Shown: positions 44,730 through 53,502 of the stretch, in pieces
Numbering within the stretch: position 1 is the first letter of the stretch
Layout of the letters: each line of letters starts with the position of its first letter
Assembly: GCF_008271805.1 (NCBI RefSeq)
Contig: NZ_VSRY01000158.1
Location: 62,001 to 126,000 of the forward strand
Reading direction: 5' to 3'
Origin: Streptomyces sp. TRM49041
GTDB lineage: Bacteria > Actinomycetota > Actinomycetes > Streptomycetales > Streptomycetaceae
Length of the DNA stretch: 64,000 nucleotides
Notes under the pieces: generated by a model
Seen by the model: the letters and a program-made list of their open reading frames with translations, nothing else
What the model was told of the DNA's origin: nothing
Databases searched by the model: none
Made by a program: the position numbers and the translations under genes

Positions 44730-45194
44730 TACGGCCCCCTCTGCCGGAATGTCGACACACGGTTCGCCCGCCGGTCCGCGGGCTGCAGCTTTCGGCCATG
44801 CGTTGCTGCACCGTACAGGTGGGCGACACCCCTGTCCATGATGTGGCCCATGAGCGTAATGGGCGGTACCGCCTGGAGGGAGCGCCCTGGGTGAATGGAG
44901 GGGTCGGCGGCGGCTCCTGGTTCGGAATCAGAGGCCAGGACCGGTCGCGGTCGCCGGTTCTCGCCCAGGGTCGCCGACATCTCCGACGCCCGGCTGTGGT
45001 GGACGAGCACGGCGGCCGACTACGGGCCGCTCCAGCCGTTCTCGAACCATCCGATCCCCTGGACGGACGCGCCGGCCAAGCGCCGGCGGCAGGCGCCTTG
45101 CCGGCATCGGGCGTTCACATCCGCGGGACGGTGCCGATGCGGGGGGTGCAGGGCGCCTGGAGGCGCCAGAACGCGGATGTTCCGGTCAGCGGCA
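44730..45194. other. 465-base stretch without a confident gene
   Basis: It contains the MarR promoter on the minus strand. A plus-strand frame from 44895 reads RVADISDARLWWTSTAADYG and then turns into low-complexity Arg/Cys-rich sequence, which suggests decayed coding DNA rather than an active gene. I could not name the ancestor. Confidence 0.4.
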
Positions 45195-45716
45195 TCATTT
45201 CGTGGCCGACCGTCTCCGCATCGCCCGTCGACGGTCGCGGAGACTTTCCCAGACCGGCGTGAGTACCAACAGTGGTATGAGGATCATGAGCCCGAGCCCG
45301 GCGAAGACCAATAAGCCGTGTCCGAACCTGTTGCTTGCCACGGAGCGGGTACTCGCCGTCTCAGGACGCCCTGGCACGTAGTGCACGCGGACCGTGTCGC
45401 CGACCTTCGCGTCGCCGACTGACCAGAACTGGTGGGACGTGCCGTCGACCATGGTGAAACGTACCTTGATCCTCTCGATGGTGCCGGCCTGCGGCGGCCC
45501 TTTCACCTTCTTCTTCTCCAGGATGATCCCGTCGGCCGATCGCCCACGCTCGGCGACCGTGGAGGCTTCGCGCAGGCCCTCGACTCCCCCGAGGAAGACC
45601 CCGCACCCGAGGACGGTGAGAAACACCGCCACAACTGCCACGGCCGTTCCGCCCGCCACCTTCCCGGCGACCCGTGCCCAAGTACCGATCCGGCGCAGCC
45701 ACCCCCACGCGCTCAC
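45195..45716 (-). CDS. DUF3592-type membrane protein with a TTA codon
   Basis: 173-aa protein with a transmembrane helix at about 15-40 (AVAVVAVFLTVLGCGVFLGG). A soluble beta-rich segment follows (ADGIILEKKKVKG, IKVRFTMVDGTSHQFWS, GDTVRVHYVPGRPETAS), then a second helix at about 137-157. This is the layout of DUF3592 proteins, whose function is unknown. GTG at 45716 follows GGTGGGAG and was chosen over an upstream in-frame start. A Leu codon at 45312-45314 is TTA, the rare codon read by the bldA tRNA, so expression may be developmentally delayed. GC content is lower than in the neighbouring cluster. Confidence 0.75.
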   Translation of the reverse strand: MSAWGWLRRIGTWARVAGKVAGGTAVAVVAVFLTVLGCGVFLGGVEGLREASTVAERGRSADGIILEKKKVKGPPQAGTIERIKVRFTMVDGTSHQFWSVGDAKVGDTVRVHYVPGRPETASTRSVASNRFGHGLLVFAGLGLMILIPLLVLTPVWESLRDRRRAMRRRSATK

Positions 45717-46094
45717 CGACTCCCACCCGCCCAATGAATCACGGCCCCTACCAAACCTCGCACCAGGCTGCCTCCTCTGTGTGCTGCTCCGAGGTCTTAT
45801 CCCCGTCGTACGAAACCCCATCCGGCGAATTTTGTACTGATCTTGCGACAGCTGTCTCTCGCGTGATCAAGAACGCGCGCCGTCTTCATCGAGGGTGCAA
45901 GTGGCCCTTTTCGGTGTATTTCCATTGAATTCCACATGCATGGAACGTACTTGGGATTACGGTGCGTGGTCCGGGCACTACGAGCATGCGCGCCGGAAGG
46001 AGCTGCCGGCCCCGTCGGCGGGCTGCGATTCCCCGCCGCAGCGCGTTCGTTCCACACGTTCCACAGAGACCGAGTCCGCTCGGAGGGGAGAGTC
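45717..46094. promoter_or_regulatory. Divergent, comparatively AT-rich regulatory region
   Basis: This 378-base gap separates the DUF3592 gene (minus) from the XRE gene (plus). It contains a perfect 10-base palindrome GACAGCTGTC at 45847-45856, an inverted TTCCA/TGGAA pair near 45918-45943 and a tandem GTTCCAC pair near 46047-46061. These are candidate operators, perhaps for the adjacent XRE protein. No RNA gene was found in it. Confidence 0.4.
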
Positions 46095-46937
46095 ATGGGG
46101 AAGCGGCGAGTGATCACGGGCAGGAGTCAGGAACCCCGGCAGCGGTACGCGGAGGAGCTGCGCCGCCTGCGCACGGAGCGCGGCCAGAGCCTGCGCCAGC
46201 TCGGCGAGCGGCTGGGCTGGGACTGGTCCCTCTTCGGGAAGATGGAGAAGGGAGAGACCCTGGGCAGCCCGGACGTGGTCCAGGCGCTGGACCAGCACTA
46301 CGGCACGCCGGGATTGCTGCTGACGCTGTGGGAGCTGGCGGCGGGGGACCGTACGCAGTTCAAGGAGCAGTACCGGCGGTACATGGCGCTGGAGGCGGAG
46401 GCGGTGAACTTGTGCCACTTTGCCGTGACCGTGCCGCCAGGGTTGCTGCAGACACCGGGGTACGCGACGGAATTGCTGGAGGCCGGAGGGTTCAAGGGTG
46501 CAGCGCTGGAGCAGCAAGTGAAGGCGCGAATCGGGCGACAGGAGCAGCTGGAGGGGGACGACGCGCCGCCGTTCCGGTCGATTCTGTCGGAGGCAGTGCT
46601 CAGGACCCCGCTGCAAGACGTGAGGGCGTGGAGGGAGCAGTTGGAGCACGTGGTGATGATGGCGGAGCGGCCGAACGTCACCATTCAGGTGCTGCTCCAG
46701 AGTGCGGGGGTGCACGGCTTGGACAGCACGGCTCTGATGTTCCTGCGGCTGGTGGACGGGCGTACCGTGGCCTACACGGAGAACGCATACCGTGGCGAAC
46801 TCATCGAGGAAAGCGCGCTGGTTGAGCGCATGCAGCGTGCCTACGACGTGGTGCGCGACCGGGCACTCTCCCCAGCCGAGTCTCGAAGGTTCGTCCTGGC
46901 CCAGTTGGAGGAAGTACCGTGCGACTCATCGACCTGA
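46095..46937 (+). CDS. XRE-family regulator with DUF5753 domain
   Basis: 280-aa helix-turn-helix protein of the large Streptomyces XRE-DUF5753 family. The HTH occupies about 15-70 (YAEELRRLRTERGQSLRQLGERLGWDWSLFGKMEKGE). DUF5753 spans about 95-275 with QTPGYATELLEAGGF, RQEQLEGDDAPPFRSILSEAVLR and the VTIQVLLQSAGVHG block. The ATG at 46095 follows GGAGGGGAG. It overlaps the downstream DUF397 gene by 19 bases. Such pairs (BldB/WhiJ-like systems) regulate development or act as toxin-antitoxin-like modules. Confidence 0.9.
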   Translation: MGKRRVITGRSQEPRQRYAEELRRLRTERGQSLRQLGERLGWDWSLFGKMEKGETLGSPDVVQALDQHYGTPGLLLTLWELAAGDRTQFKEQYRRYMALEAEAVNLCHFAVTVPPGLLQTPGYATELLEAGGFKGAALEQQVKARIGRQEQLEGDDAPPFRSILSEAVLRTPLQDVRAWREQLEHVVMMAERPNVTIQVLLQSAGVHGLDSTALMFLRLVDGRTVAYTENAYRGELIEESALVERMQRAYDVVRDRALSPAESRRFVLAQLEEVPCDSST

Positions 46938-47128
46938 GCGCCGCGACGTGGCGCAAGAGCTCTTACAGCAACTCCGACGGTGGCGAGTGCGTCGAGGTCT
47001 CCGACGACTTCGCCGCTGTTGTTCCTGTACGTGACAGCAAGACGCCGAGCGGCTCCGTGCTCGTCTTCCCGGCAGGCGATTGGGCGTCCTTCGTCGCTGC
47101 GGTGAAGGGCGGCCGGCTGTCGGCCTGA
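46919..47128 (+). CDS. DUF397 small protein
   Basis: 69-aa DUF397 protein: ATWRKSSYSNSDGGECVEVSD, then VPVRDSKTP and LVFPAGDWASFVAAVKGG, all family hallmarks. GTG at 46919 lies within the 3' end of the XRE gene. It is the usual partner of XRE-DUF5753 regulators and is thought to modulate them by direct contact. A strong terminator follows. Confidence 0.92.
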   Translation: MRLIDLSAATWRKSSYSNSDGGECVEVSDDFAAVVPVRDSKTPSGSVLVFPAGDWASFVAAVKGGRLSA

Positions 47129-47163
47129 GCCGTATGACAGGTCCGGCGTACCTCTCCCCCGCA

Positions 47164-47208
47164 CGCACGCTGCCCCCGGCCAGTACTCCTGGCCGGGGGC
47201 AGCGTGCG
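47164..47208 (+). terminator. Strong terminator after the XRE/DUF397 operon
   Basis: A perfect 20-base stem, CGCACGCTGCCCCCGGCCAG (47164-47183) against its complement at 47189-47208, closes on a 5-base TACTC loop 35 bases after the DUF397 stop. Its symmetry could also serve the minus-strand fragment ending at 47227. Confidence 0.85.
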
Positions 47209-47226
47209 TTGCGCCCGGGTGCCGCG

Positions 47227-47457
47227 TCAGAGGTCGTTGCGGCTGGCCGTGACGACCTTGCACTCCACCTTCTTGGCACCCTCAAGCTTCTCCGTGCTCA
47301 CGAGGATGCCGGCTTCCTTGTCCGTGAAGGTCTGCTTCGGCGCGAGGTTGTCCGCGGTGGACATGAAGTCGCTGACCTTCTTCCCGTCAGCGAGGACCGG
47401 GTGCGGGCCGGGAGCCGGGCAGCGCGGAGCCGGGCAGGGTCGGGAGCAGGGAGGCAT
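47227..47457 (-). pseudogene. Possible gene remnant, C-terminal fragment
   Basis: The last 55 or so codons read like a genuine protein (LADGKKVSDFMSTADNL, KQTFTDKEAGILVSTEKL, EGAKKVECKVVTASRNDL) with Lys/Thr-rich composition unlike the surrounding shadows. Upstream the frame becomes a Pro/Cys/Arg-rich run without a good start or RBS (an ATG exists at 47457). It looks like the 3' remnant of a truncated gene whose 5' part is gone. I do not recognise the family; a very small intact gene is the alternative. Confidence 0.35.
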
Positions 47458-47471
47458 TGTGCGCCCGGTGC

Positions 47472-48446
47472 TCAGCTCGCCCACTCCCTGAGCGGCAGCC
47501 GCCGCTCAGGGGCGCGGAGCCGGGCCAGGGCGCGGTTCTCCAGCTGGCGTACACGCTCGGGGGTCAGGGCGACACGCTCGGCGACCTCCTTGCGCGTATG
47601 GGCGCGACCGTCGTGCAGCCCGTAGCGGAGCGTGAGGACCATCGCCTCGCGCGGGTCGAGGGTCCCGATCGTCTCGCGGAGCTGCTCGACCAGCGCGTGG
47701 TACTCCGCGACGTGCGGCGCCTGGAGGACCTCGGCGTCCTCGATCAGATCGCCGACGACGGTGTCGCCCTCCGTGCCGACCGGGGTGTCCAGGCTGATGG
47801 CGTCGCGCCCCACATGGCGGAGCATGGTGACCTTCTCGGTCGGCATCCCGGCGGCTTCGGCGGCCTCCTCGGCGGTCGGCTCGCGGCCGAGGGCCAGCTG
47901 GAGTTCGCGTTCCTTGCGGCCCAGCCTGGACAGCTCCTCCACGAGGTGGACCGGCAGCCGCACGGTGCGGGCGTGCTGGGCCAGGCCCCGCTCGATGGCC
48001 TGGCGGATCCACCACGTGGCGTACGTGGAGAACTTGTAGCCCTTCGCGTAGTCGAACTTCTCGACCGCCCTGATCAGGCCGAGGTTGCCGTCCTGGATGA
48101 CGTCGAGGAAGGGCAGGCCGCGGCGGCTGTGCCGCTTGGCGACCGCCACGACGAGACGCAGATTGGCGCGGACCATGTGGTCCTTGGCGTGCTGCCCGTC
48201 GCGGGCGACCGCCTCCAGGTCCCGCTCGTACTCCGGTGGCAGCTCACGCCGGTCGGCCTCGGCCTCGCGCAGCAGCTCGTCGGCGTACACACCCGCCTCG
48301 ATGCGCTTGGCCAGCTCGACCTCCTGGTCGGCGGTGAGGAGCGCGGTCGTGGAGATCTGGGCGAGGTACTGGCGGACCAGGTCCGTCGTCTCGTCCGGTG
48401 CGCCGGGCTCGGCGCCCGGGGCGAGCGTGGGGGTGGTCTTCTCCAT
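47472..48446 (-). CDS. Group 2 (HrdD-like) sigma-70 factor
   Basis: 324-aa primary-like sigma factor. Region 1.2 is DLVRQYLAQISTTALLTADQEVELAKRIEAG. Regions 2.1-2.4 include LRLVVAVAKRHSRRGLPFLDVIQDGNLGL and EKFDYAKGYKFSTYATWWIRQAI, identical in pattern to HrdB. Region 3 is RTVRLPVHLVEELSRL and region 4.2 TRKEVAERVALTPERVRQLENRA. It lacks the long N-terminal extension of HrdB. I chose ATG 48446 over a GTG three codons upstream. Such factors direct alternative transcription in stress or development; nothing links it specifically to the clusters. Confidence 0.92.
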   Translation of the reverse strand: MEKTTPTLAPGAEPGAPDETTDLVRQYLAQISTTALLTADQEVELAKRIEAGVYADELLREAEADRRELPPEYERDLEAVARDGQHAKDHMVRANLRLVVAVAKRHSRRGLPFLDVIQDGNLGLIRAVEKFDYAKGYKFSTYATWWIRQAIERGLAQHARTVRLPVHLVEELSRLGRKERELQLALGREPTAEEAAEAAGMPTEKVTMLRHVGRDAISLDTPVGTEGDTVVGDLIEDAEVLQAPHVAEYHALVEQLRETIGTLDPREAMVLTLRYGLHDGRAHTRKEVAERVALTPERVRQLENRALARLRAPERRLPLREWAS

Positions 48447-48655
48447 GGGTGTCACCCGCTGTCAGTACGTCGCGCGGAACATGATCGTGCTCACCGCCCC
48501 GGCCGCGCCGAGCGCCCGGAAGACCCGCTCGTGGACGTTCCGGCTCGCATACCACGGACACCACTCCGTTCGTCCCGCTCCGGCCCTGTGGGGGCCGGAC
48601 TCCGGCGCGTGCCTGCCACAGCACGGGTTGCACCCAGGACGCGCGGCAAACGCGG

Positions 48656-49279
48656 TCAGCCTTCGAAGCCCTTCTCGGCGAGGATCTTGTCGATGCGGGC
48701 GCGGTGGGTCTCCTCCCATACGTCGAGGGTCTCGCCTGCCTCCTTGGCCAGCTTCTTCCGGGCGGCGGCGAGGACCTCGTCCAGGCGCGCCCCGGGTACG
48801 ACCACGATGCCCTCCTCGTCGGCCACCACGACGTCGCCCGCGTCCACGGTCACGCCGCCGCAGCGCACCTGGGCGTTGAGGGGGTGGACGGCCTTCTTGG
48901 TGCCGGGGATGGGGATGACGCCTCGCGCGAAGACGGGGAAGCCCATCTCCCGTACCTCCGCGAGGTCGCGGATCACGCCGTCGGCCACGAACGCGGCGAT
49001 GCCCCGGCGTCGGGCGACGGCGCAGACGTTACCGCCGGCCAGCGCGTGGTCGACGTCGCCCGATTCGACGACGACGACCGAGCCGGGCTCCGCGCGGTGG
49101 ATGGCCGCGTGCAGCATGAGGTTGTCTCCGGGAGGGCACTTCACGGTGAACGCCGGGCCGGCGACGCGCGGGGTCGAGGGCCACAGCGGGCGGATGCCGA
49201 TGTCCATGACCTGCTCGCGGCCCAGAAGGTCGGCGAGGGTGGTCGGGGGGATGTCCTTGAAGCCGGTGACGTCGGTCAT
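48656..49279 (-). CDS. RraA-like / 4-hydroxy-4-methyl-2-oxoglutarate aldolase family protein
   Basis: About 207-aa RraA-superfamily protein. The metal and substrate motif G-x-x-x-D-G-x-x-R-D appears as AAFVADGVIRDLAEV, preceded by ESGDVDHALAGGNV and followed by VDAGDVVVADEEGIVVVP. Members act as 4-hydroxy-4-methyl-2-oxoglutarate/4-carboxy-4-hydroxy-2-oxoadipate aldolases and oxaloacetate decarboxylases, or in E. coli inhibit RNase E. Start is ambiguous: ATG 49303 overlaps the upstream stop, ATG 49279 has AAGGAAGAG upstream. A 2-oxo-acid aldolase activity could relate to the citrate-synthase operon at 53-64 kb, but the genes are separated and divergent. Confidence 0.82.
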   Translation of the reverse strand: MTDVTGFKDIPPTTLADLLGREQVMDIGIRPLWPSTPRVAGPAFTVKCPPGDNLMLHAAIHRAEPGSVVVVESGDVDHALAGGNVCAVARRRGIAAFVADGVIRDLAEVREMGFPVFARGVIPIPGTKKAVHPLNAQVRCGGVTVDAGDVVVADEEGIVVVPGARLDEVLAAARKKLAKEAGETLDVWEETHRARIDKILAEKGFEG

Positions 49280-49299
49280 TTTCTGCTGCTCTTCCTTCT

Positions 49300-51993
49300 T
49301 CATTCGGGCGCCCCGCCCTCGGAGAACGGGACGACGATCGAGTCCTTTTCCGGGCTGTGGAAGTGCTGGTCCCAGGTCGCGCCGTCGTCGGAGGTCGACA
49401 GTACGGTCCCCTCGTCACCCACGATCCACGAGCGCCGGGACGAGGAGACGTGCACGGCCCACAGGGACATACCCGACCGCGTGGCGTCCGTCCGCCAGGT
49501 CCGCCCGCCGTCGTGGGTGGTCAGGACGGTGTCGCTGCGGCCCACCGCGCGGCCGACGAGACCGTCGGGGGAGAAGTGGACGGCGGTGAGGTTCTGGGCG
49601 GTGCCGCTCTCCCGGTGGTGCCAGGTCCGCCCGCCGTCCCCGGTGCGGAGGACAGTGCCGCCGTCGCCCACGGCCCAGCACGTACGGGAGTCGACGACGT
49701 GCAGGCCCAGCAGGTCGTCCACGGTGCCGCTGTCCTGGACCTCCCAGGTGGCGCCGCCGTCCCGGGTGGCCAGGACCGTGCCCTCGGTGCCCACCGCCCA
49801 GCCGGTGTCCGCGTCCGCGAACCCCACGGTCCAGAGCGCGATGCCGGCCGGCGCCCCCGACCGCTGTTCCCAGGTGGCGCCGCCGTCCCGCGTGGCGACG
49901 ATCGTGCCGCGGTCACCGACCGCCCACCCCGTGCGGGCGTCCGGGCGTACGTGGACCGAGAGCAGGTCCTTGTCCGTCCCGCTGTCCTGGGGCCGCCAGG
50001 AGGCGCCGGCGTCGTATGTGACCATGATGGTTCCGGCGCGGCCCGCCACCCAGGCGGTCGTGGCGTCGGGTGCGGCGATCCCGTACAGGTTCGTGACCGA
50101 TCCGCTCGGGCGCGGTGTCCACCGGGAGCGGCCGCGCGACGCGAGGACGGTGCCGCCGTCGCCGACCACCCAGCCGTCCCGCCCGTTCGGGAGGACATGG
50201 ACGCCGTAGAGGTTCTTGCCGGTGCCGGAGACATGCGGCCGCCATGTCCCGCCGTCGTCCTCGGTGGAGAGGATCAGGCTGCCGTCGCCGACGGCGTACA
50301 CGCTCCTGCCGTCGGGCGATGTCCACACGTCCTTGAGGCTGTTGGGCACCTCCGTGCGCAGGACCCGCCACTCGGCCCCCGCGTCGCGGGTCGCCAGTAC
50401 CGTGCCCGAGTCGCCGACCGCCCAGCCCCGGTCGCCCGCCGCGGTGAACGTGACGGCCCAGAGGACCACATCCGTCCCGCTGCTCCGGCGGGACCATGTG
50501 GCGCCCCCGTCGAACGTGGCCAGGAGGGTGCCGGAGCGGCCGGTGATCCATGCCCGGTCCTCGTCCACGGCGTGCACCCCCAGAAGGTGTTCCGTCGTGG
50601 GGCTGTCGCCGGTCCGCCATGTGGTGCCGCCGTCCCAGGACATGAGGATCGTCCCGTCGGCGCCGGCCGCCCAGCCGCGCTCGCCGCGGGTGTCGAAGTG
50701 GACGGTGAAGAGGTGTTCGGCCGTGGGGCTGTCGCCGGTCCGCCATGTGGTGCCGCCGTCCCGCGACATGAGGATCGTTCCCTTGGCGCCGACCGCCCAG
50801 CCGCGCTCGCCGCGGGCGTCGAAATGGACGGCGAAGAGGTCCTCCGACGTACCGGAGTCCGCCCGCTCCCAGGTCACGCCGCCGTCCTCGGTGGCGACCA
50901 CCGTGCCCTCCGCGCCGACCGCCCAGCCGCGCAGTCCGTCATCCAGGCAGTGCACCGCCCACAGCAGCGCGTCGGCACCCGTGATGCCGCCCTGCCAGGT
51001 GGCGCCCCCGTCGGTGGTGACCACGAGCGCGCCGTCCTGGCCGACCGCCCACCGGGCCGCGCCCGCGCCGTGGACGCCCACAAGGTCCTTGTGCATGCCG
51101 TTGAGCTGCGCGGCCCATGTACGACCGCCGTCCGGGGAGGCCAGGACGAGGCCGTCGTCGCCGACGGCCCACCCGTGGCGGGCGTCCGCCGCGAAGGCGA
51201 GGGACACGATGTCCTTGCCCGTGCCGACGGACTGCGGCGCCCATGTGTCGCCGCCGTCGTCGGACGCGAGTACGGTGCCGTCGTCGCCGGTCACCCTGAC
51301 CGCGCGCCCGTCCGGTGACGCCCAGACCCCGTAGATGTCGAGCCCGGTGCCGCTCTCCGCCCGGACCCAGCAGGCTCCCGCGTCCCGGGTACGGAGGACG
51401 GTGCCCGCGCGGCCCACGGCCCAGCACACCTCGGTGGAGACCGCGTACACGCCCCGCAGGTCGGCGTCCGTGCCGCAGGGGAGGGCCGTCCACGTCGCCC
51501 CGCCGTCCGTCGTGGCGAGGATCCTGCCGCGCTTGCCGACGATCCAGGCCACCCGGTCGTCGACCGCGCAGCACCGGGTGAAGTGCGTGTCCGCGTCGCC
51601 GGGGGCCTCCTGAGGCCGCCACGTCAGTCCGCCGTCCGTCGTCACGAGGATCGTCCCGCCGTCACCGACCGCCCAGCCCGTACGGCCGGAAGGGGCGAAC
51701 GCGATCCCGTAGAGGTTCCGCGCGGTGCCGGAGGGCCGCTCCTCCCAGTGGGCGCCCCCGTCCACGGTCCGCAGAAGCGTCCCGTCGCGGCCCGCGATCC
51801 AGCCGCGCTCCGTGTCGGCGAAGCACACGGCCCGCAGATCCTTCTCCGAATGCCCCTGCGACAGCCACCGGGCTCCGCCGTCGCAGGTCACGAGGATCAT
51901 GCCGCCGTCACCGACGGCCCACCCGTGGGCGTCGTCCACCAGGCAGACGCCCTGAAGGTTCACACTCCGCGGGGCGATGTTCCATGTCGTCAT
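49300..51993 (-). CDS. 21-repeat BNR/Ycf48-like beta-propeller protein
   Basis: 897-aa protein built almost entirely from about 21 tandem repeats of roughly 42 residues. Each has the pattern GWAVGxxGTVLxTxDGGxTW (Asp-box/Ycf48-like), enough blades for up to three propellers. There is no signal peptide or membrane segment, so it is predicted cytosolic unless exported another way. ATG at 51993 follows CAGGGG. Its stop overlaps the start region of the RraA-like gene. Related short proteins act in photosystem assembly or as sialidase-like folds, but catalytic sialidase residues were not seen. Function unknown; a ligand-binding or scaffold role is possible. Confidence 0.82.
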   Translation of the reverse strand: MTTWNIAPRSVNLQGVCLVDDAHGWAVGDGGMILVTCDGGARWLSQGHSEKDLRAVCFADTERGWIAGRDGTLLRTVDGGAHWEERPSGTARNLYGIAFAPSGRTGWAVGDGGTILVTTDGGLTWRPQEAPGDADTHFTRCCAVDDRVAWIVGKRGRILATTDGGATWTALPCGTDADLRGVYAVSTEVCWAVGRAGTVLRTRDAGACWVRAESGTGLDIYGVWASPDGRAVRVTGDDGTVLASDDGGDTWAPQSVGTGKDIVSLAFAADARHGWAVGDDGLVLASPDGGRTWAAQLNGMHKDLVGVHGAGAARWAVGQDGALVVTTDGGATWQGGITGADALLWAVHCLDDGLRGWAVGAEGTVVATEDGGVTWERADSGTSEDLFAVHFDARGERGWAVGAKGTILMSRDGGTTWRTGDSPTAEHLFTVHFDTRGERGWAAGADGTILMSWDGGTTWRTGDSPTTEHLLGVHAVDEDRAWITGRSGTLLATFDGGATWSRRSSGTDVVLWAVTFTAAGDRGWAVGDSGTVLATRDAGAEWRVLRTEVPNSLKDVWTSPDGRSVYAVGDGSLILSTEDDGGTWRPHVSGTGKNLYGVHVLPNGRDGWVVGDGGTVLASRGRSRWTPRPSGSVTNLYGIAAPDATTAWVAGRAGTIMVTYDAGASWRPQDSGTDKDLLSVHVRPDARTGWAVGDRGTIVATRDGGATWEQRSGAPAGIALWTVGFADADTGWAVGTEGTVLATRDGGATWEVQDSGTVDDLLGLHVVDSRTCWAVGDGGTVLRTGDGGRTWHHRESGTAQNLTAVHFSPDGLVGRAVGRSDTVLTTHDGGRTWRTDATRSGMSLWAVHVSSSRRSWIVGDEGTVLSTSDDGATWDQHFHSPEKDSIVVPFSEGGAPE

Positions 51994-52036
51994 AGCGAAC
52001 CCCTGTCAGACCTTCCGCTCGAACGGCGCCGGCCGC

Positions 52037-53260
52037 TCATCCGGTTGTGGTCACGTCCTTGGAAACGGCGGCGGCGCGCCCACGCACGCCACGGGAGACG
52101 ACCGCGGGTATCGCGGCACCGATCACGGCGAATCCCACGGCCAGGACGATCCAGCCGACCGCCCCGTGGTCGAGGACCAGCCAGGTGAAGAGCGCCGGGG
52201 CGAACATCCTCCCGATGTCCGTGCCCATCGCGTGCGTCGCCTGGTACTGGCCCTGGGCGTCGTCGGGGGCCAGGTCGAAGGCGACGCCCCAGCTGCCCGC
52301 GGCCTGCCGCACCTCACCGAGGGCGTGCACGACCGCACCGGCCAGAAGGAGCAGGCAGGCGGGCAGCAGCTCCGCCCCGCCGCTCGTGGCGAACACCAGA
52401 CACGCGACCACGACGCACCCCGCGCCCTGCAGGCTCGCCCTCGCCGCGGCCACCGGCGTGTCCGTACCGCGGGCTGCCCGGGTCTGGAGAGCCACGACCA
52501 GGACCGTGTTGACGAGGAGGATGGTGGCGCTCATCCAGCGGGGCGCGCCCGTGTGCTCCAGCACCCACAGCGGCAGGATCACATCGAGCAGGATCCCGTG
52601 CGTCGTCAGCAGCCCGTCCAGGACCGCGAACGTGAGGAACGGCCGGTCACGCAGCACCGCGAGAGCGGGGCCCGGCTTCGGCGGGACCGGCGGTACGCGC
52701 GGCTCCTTCACCGTGAGCAGGCCCGTGAGCAGGAAGGTGAAGGCGATGAAGAGCACGGCCCCCTGGTACGCCGGCCGAGTTCCGACCGCCAGGACGAGCC
52801 CGGCCAGCCCCGCGCCGACCGTGACGCTGGCGTTGCTGGCGGCCCGTACGTAGGCGAGCACGCTCACCCGGTCGGCGGCCGGGACGAGTCCCGCGATCAT
52901 GGCCTTGCGGGCGCTGCGGCCCGCCCGGTAGGCGATGCCCTGGGCGGACACGATGGCGAGGTACGTCCAGAAGTCGTCGGCGAACACAAGCCCCACGGTC
53001 AGCGCGGCCAGTATCAGGAACGACCACATCTGCACCGTGCGCGGCCCGCTCCTGTCGGCGAGGTGCCCGAGCGGAATGCTGAACACGAGGACGATCGCCG
53101 CGGCGACACTCACGCTGATACCGAGCTGGCCCGGCGTCAGACGCAGCACCGTCACCGCGTAGATCGCGCTGAGCGCCATCCACAGGCCCTGTCCCAGCGA
53201 CATCACCATGGTGATGACGGTGAGGAGCCGGGCGGGGCCGGGCGGGGGAAGGAAACTCAT
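52037..53260 (-). CDS. MFS transporter
   Basis: 407-aa major facilitator with about twelve hydrophobic segments. The loop after TM2 reads GHLADRSGPRTVQMW, a variant of the MFS signature G-x-x-x-D-R-x-G-R-R, and SARKAMIAGLVPAADR follows TM4, as in multidrug-type carriers. ATG at 53260 has GGAGAG upstream. It is divergent from the adenylation-enzyme operon, 242 bases away, and could export that pathway's product or be an independent carrier. The gene order with the repeat protein and RraA-like gene suggests one minus-strand operon. Confidence 0.87.
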   Translation of the reverse strand: MSFLPPPGPARLLTVITMVMSLGQGLWMALSAIYAVTVLRLTPGQLGISVSVAAAIVLVFSIPLGHLADRSGPRTVQMWSFLILAALTVGLVFADDFWTYLAIVSAQGIAYRAGRSARKAMIAGLVPAADRVSVLAYVRAASNASVTVGAGLAGLVLAVGTRPAYQGAVLFIAFTFLLTGLLTVKEPRVPPVPPKPGPALAVLRDRPFLTFAVLDGLLTTHGILLDVILPLWVLEHTGAPRWMSATILLVNTVLVVALQTRAARGTDTPVAAARASLQGAGCVVVACLVFATSGGAELLPACLLLLAGAVVHALGEVRQAAGSWGVAFDLAPDDAQGQYQATHAMGTDIGRMFAPALFTWLVLDHGAVGWIVLAVGFAVIGAAIPAVVSRGVRGRAAAVSKDVTTTG

Positions 53261-53502
53261 GCTGCGGGCTCTCCTCGCTCTGATCTCCCGGTGAGGCTAG
53301 GACACCGCCGAGGAGCGGCAGCCCTTGCGAGCACAAAGCGACTTGACCGCGAAAAACCCGTTCTGCCTTTAAATCCCAACGCGCTCGCCTTTTCCCCGGA
53401 GAGCGGAGAGAAGCCAATGAGCAGAACGGGATTTGCTCATTTAAGGAGCAGTGCGCTCGCAACAGCGCGGCACTGCCGAGAGACGGTTAGCGTCTCACCG
53501 CC
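53261..53502. promoter_or_regulatory. Divergent control region with inverted repeats before the citrate-synthase operon
   Basis: CCCGTTCTGC at 53357-53366 is the exact reverse complement of GCAGAACGGG at 53421-53430, and TGCTC/GAGCA flank 53434-53450. A TTGACC (53343) and a TTTAAA (53368) could form a promoter with a long 19-base spacer. GAGACG/CGTCTC (53479-53495) forms a small hairpin just before the ATG at 53503 and may hide its weak ribosome site. The region also contains the leader ORF annotated separately. Confidence 0.5.

Noticed and set aside
44895..45314. Plus-strand ORF of about 139 codons
   Set aside because: Only a short segment looks protein-like; the rest is Arg/Cys-rich and overlaps the 3' end of the better supported DUF3592 gene.
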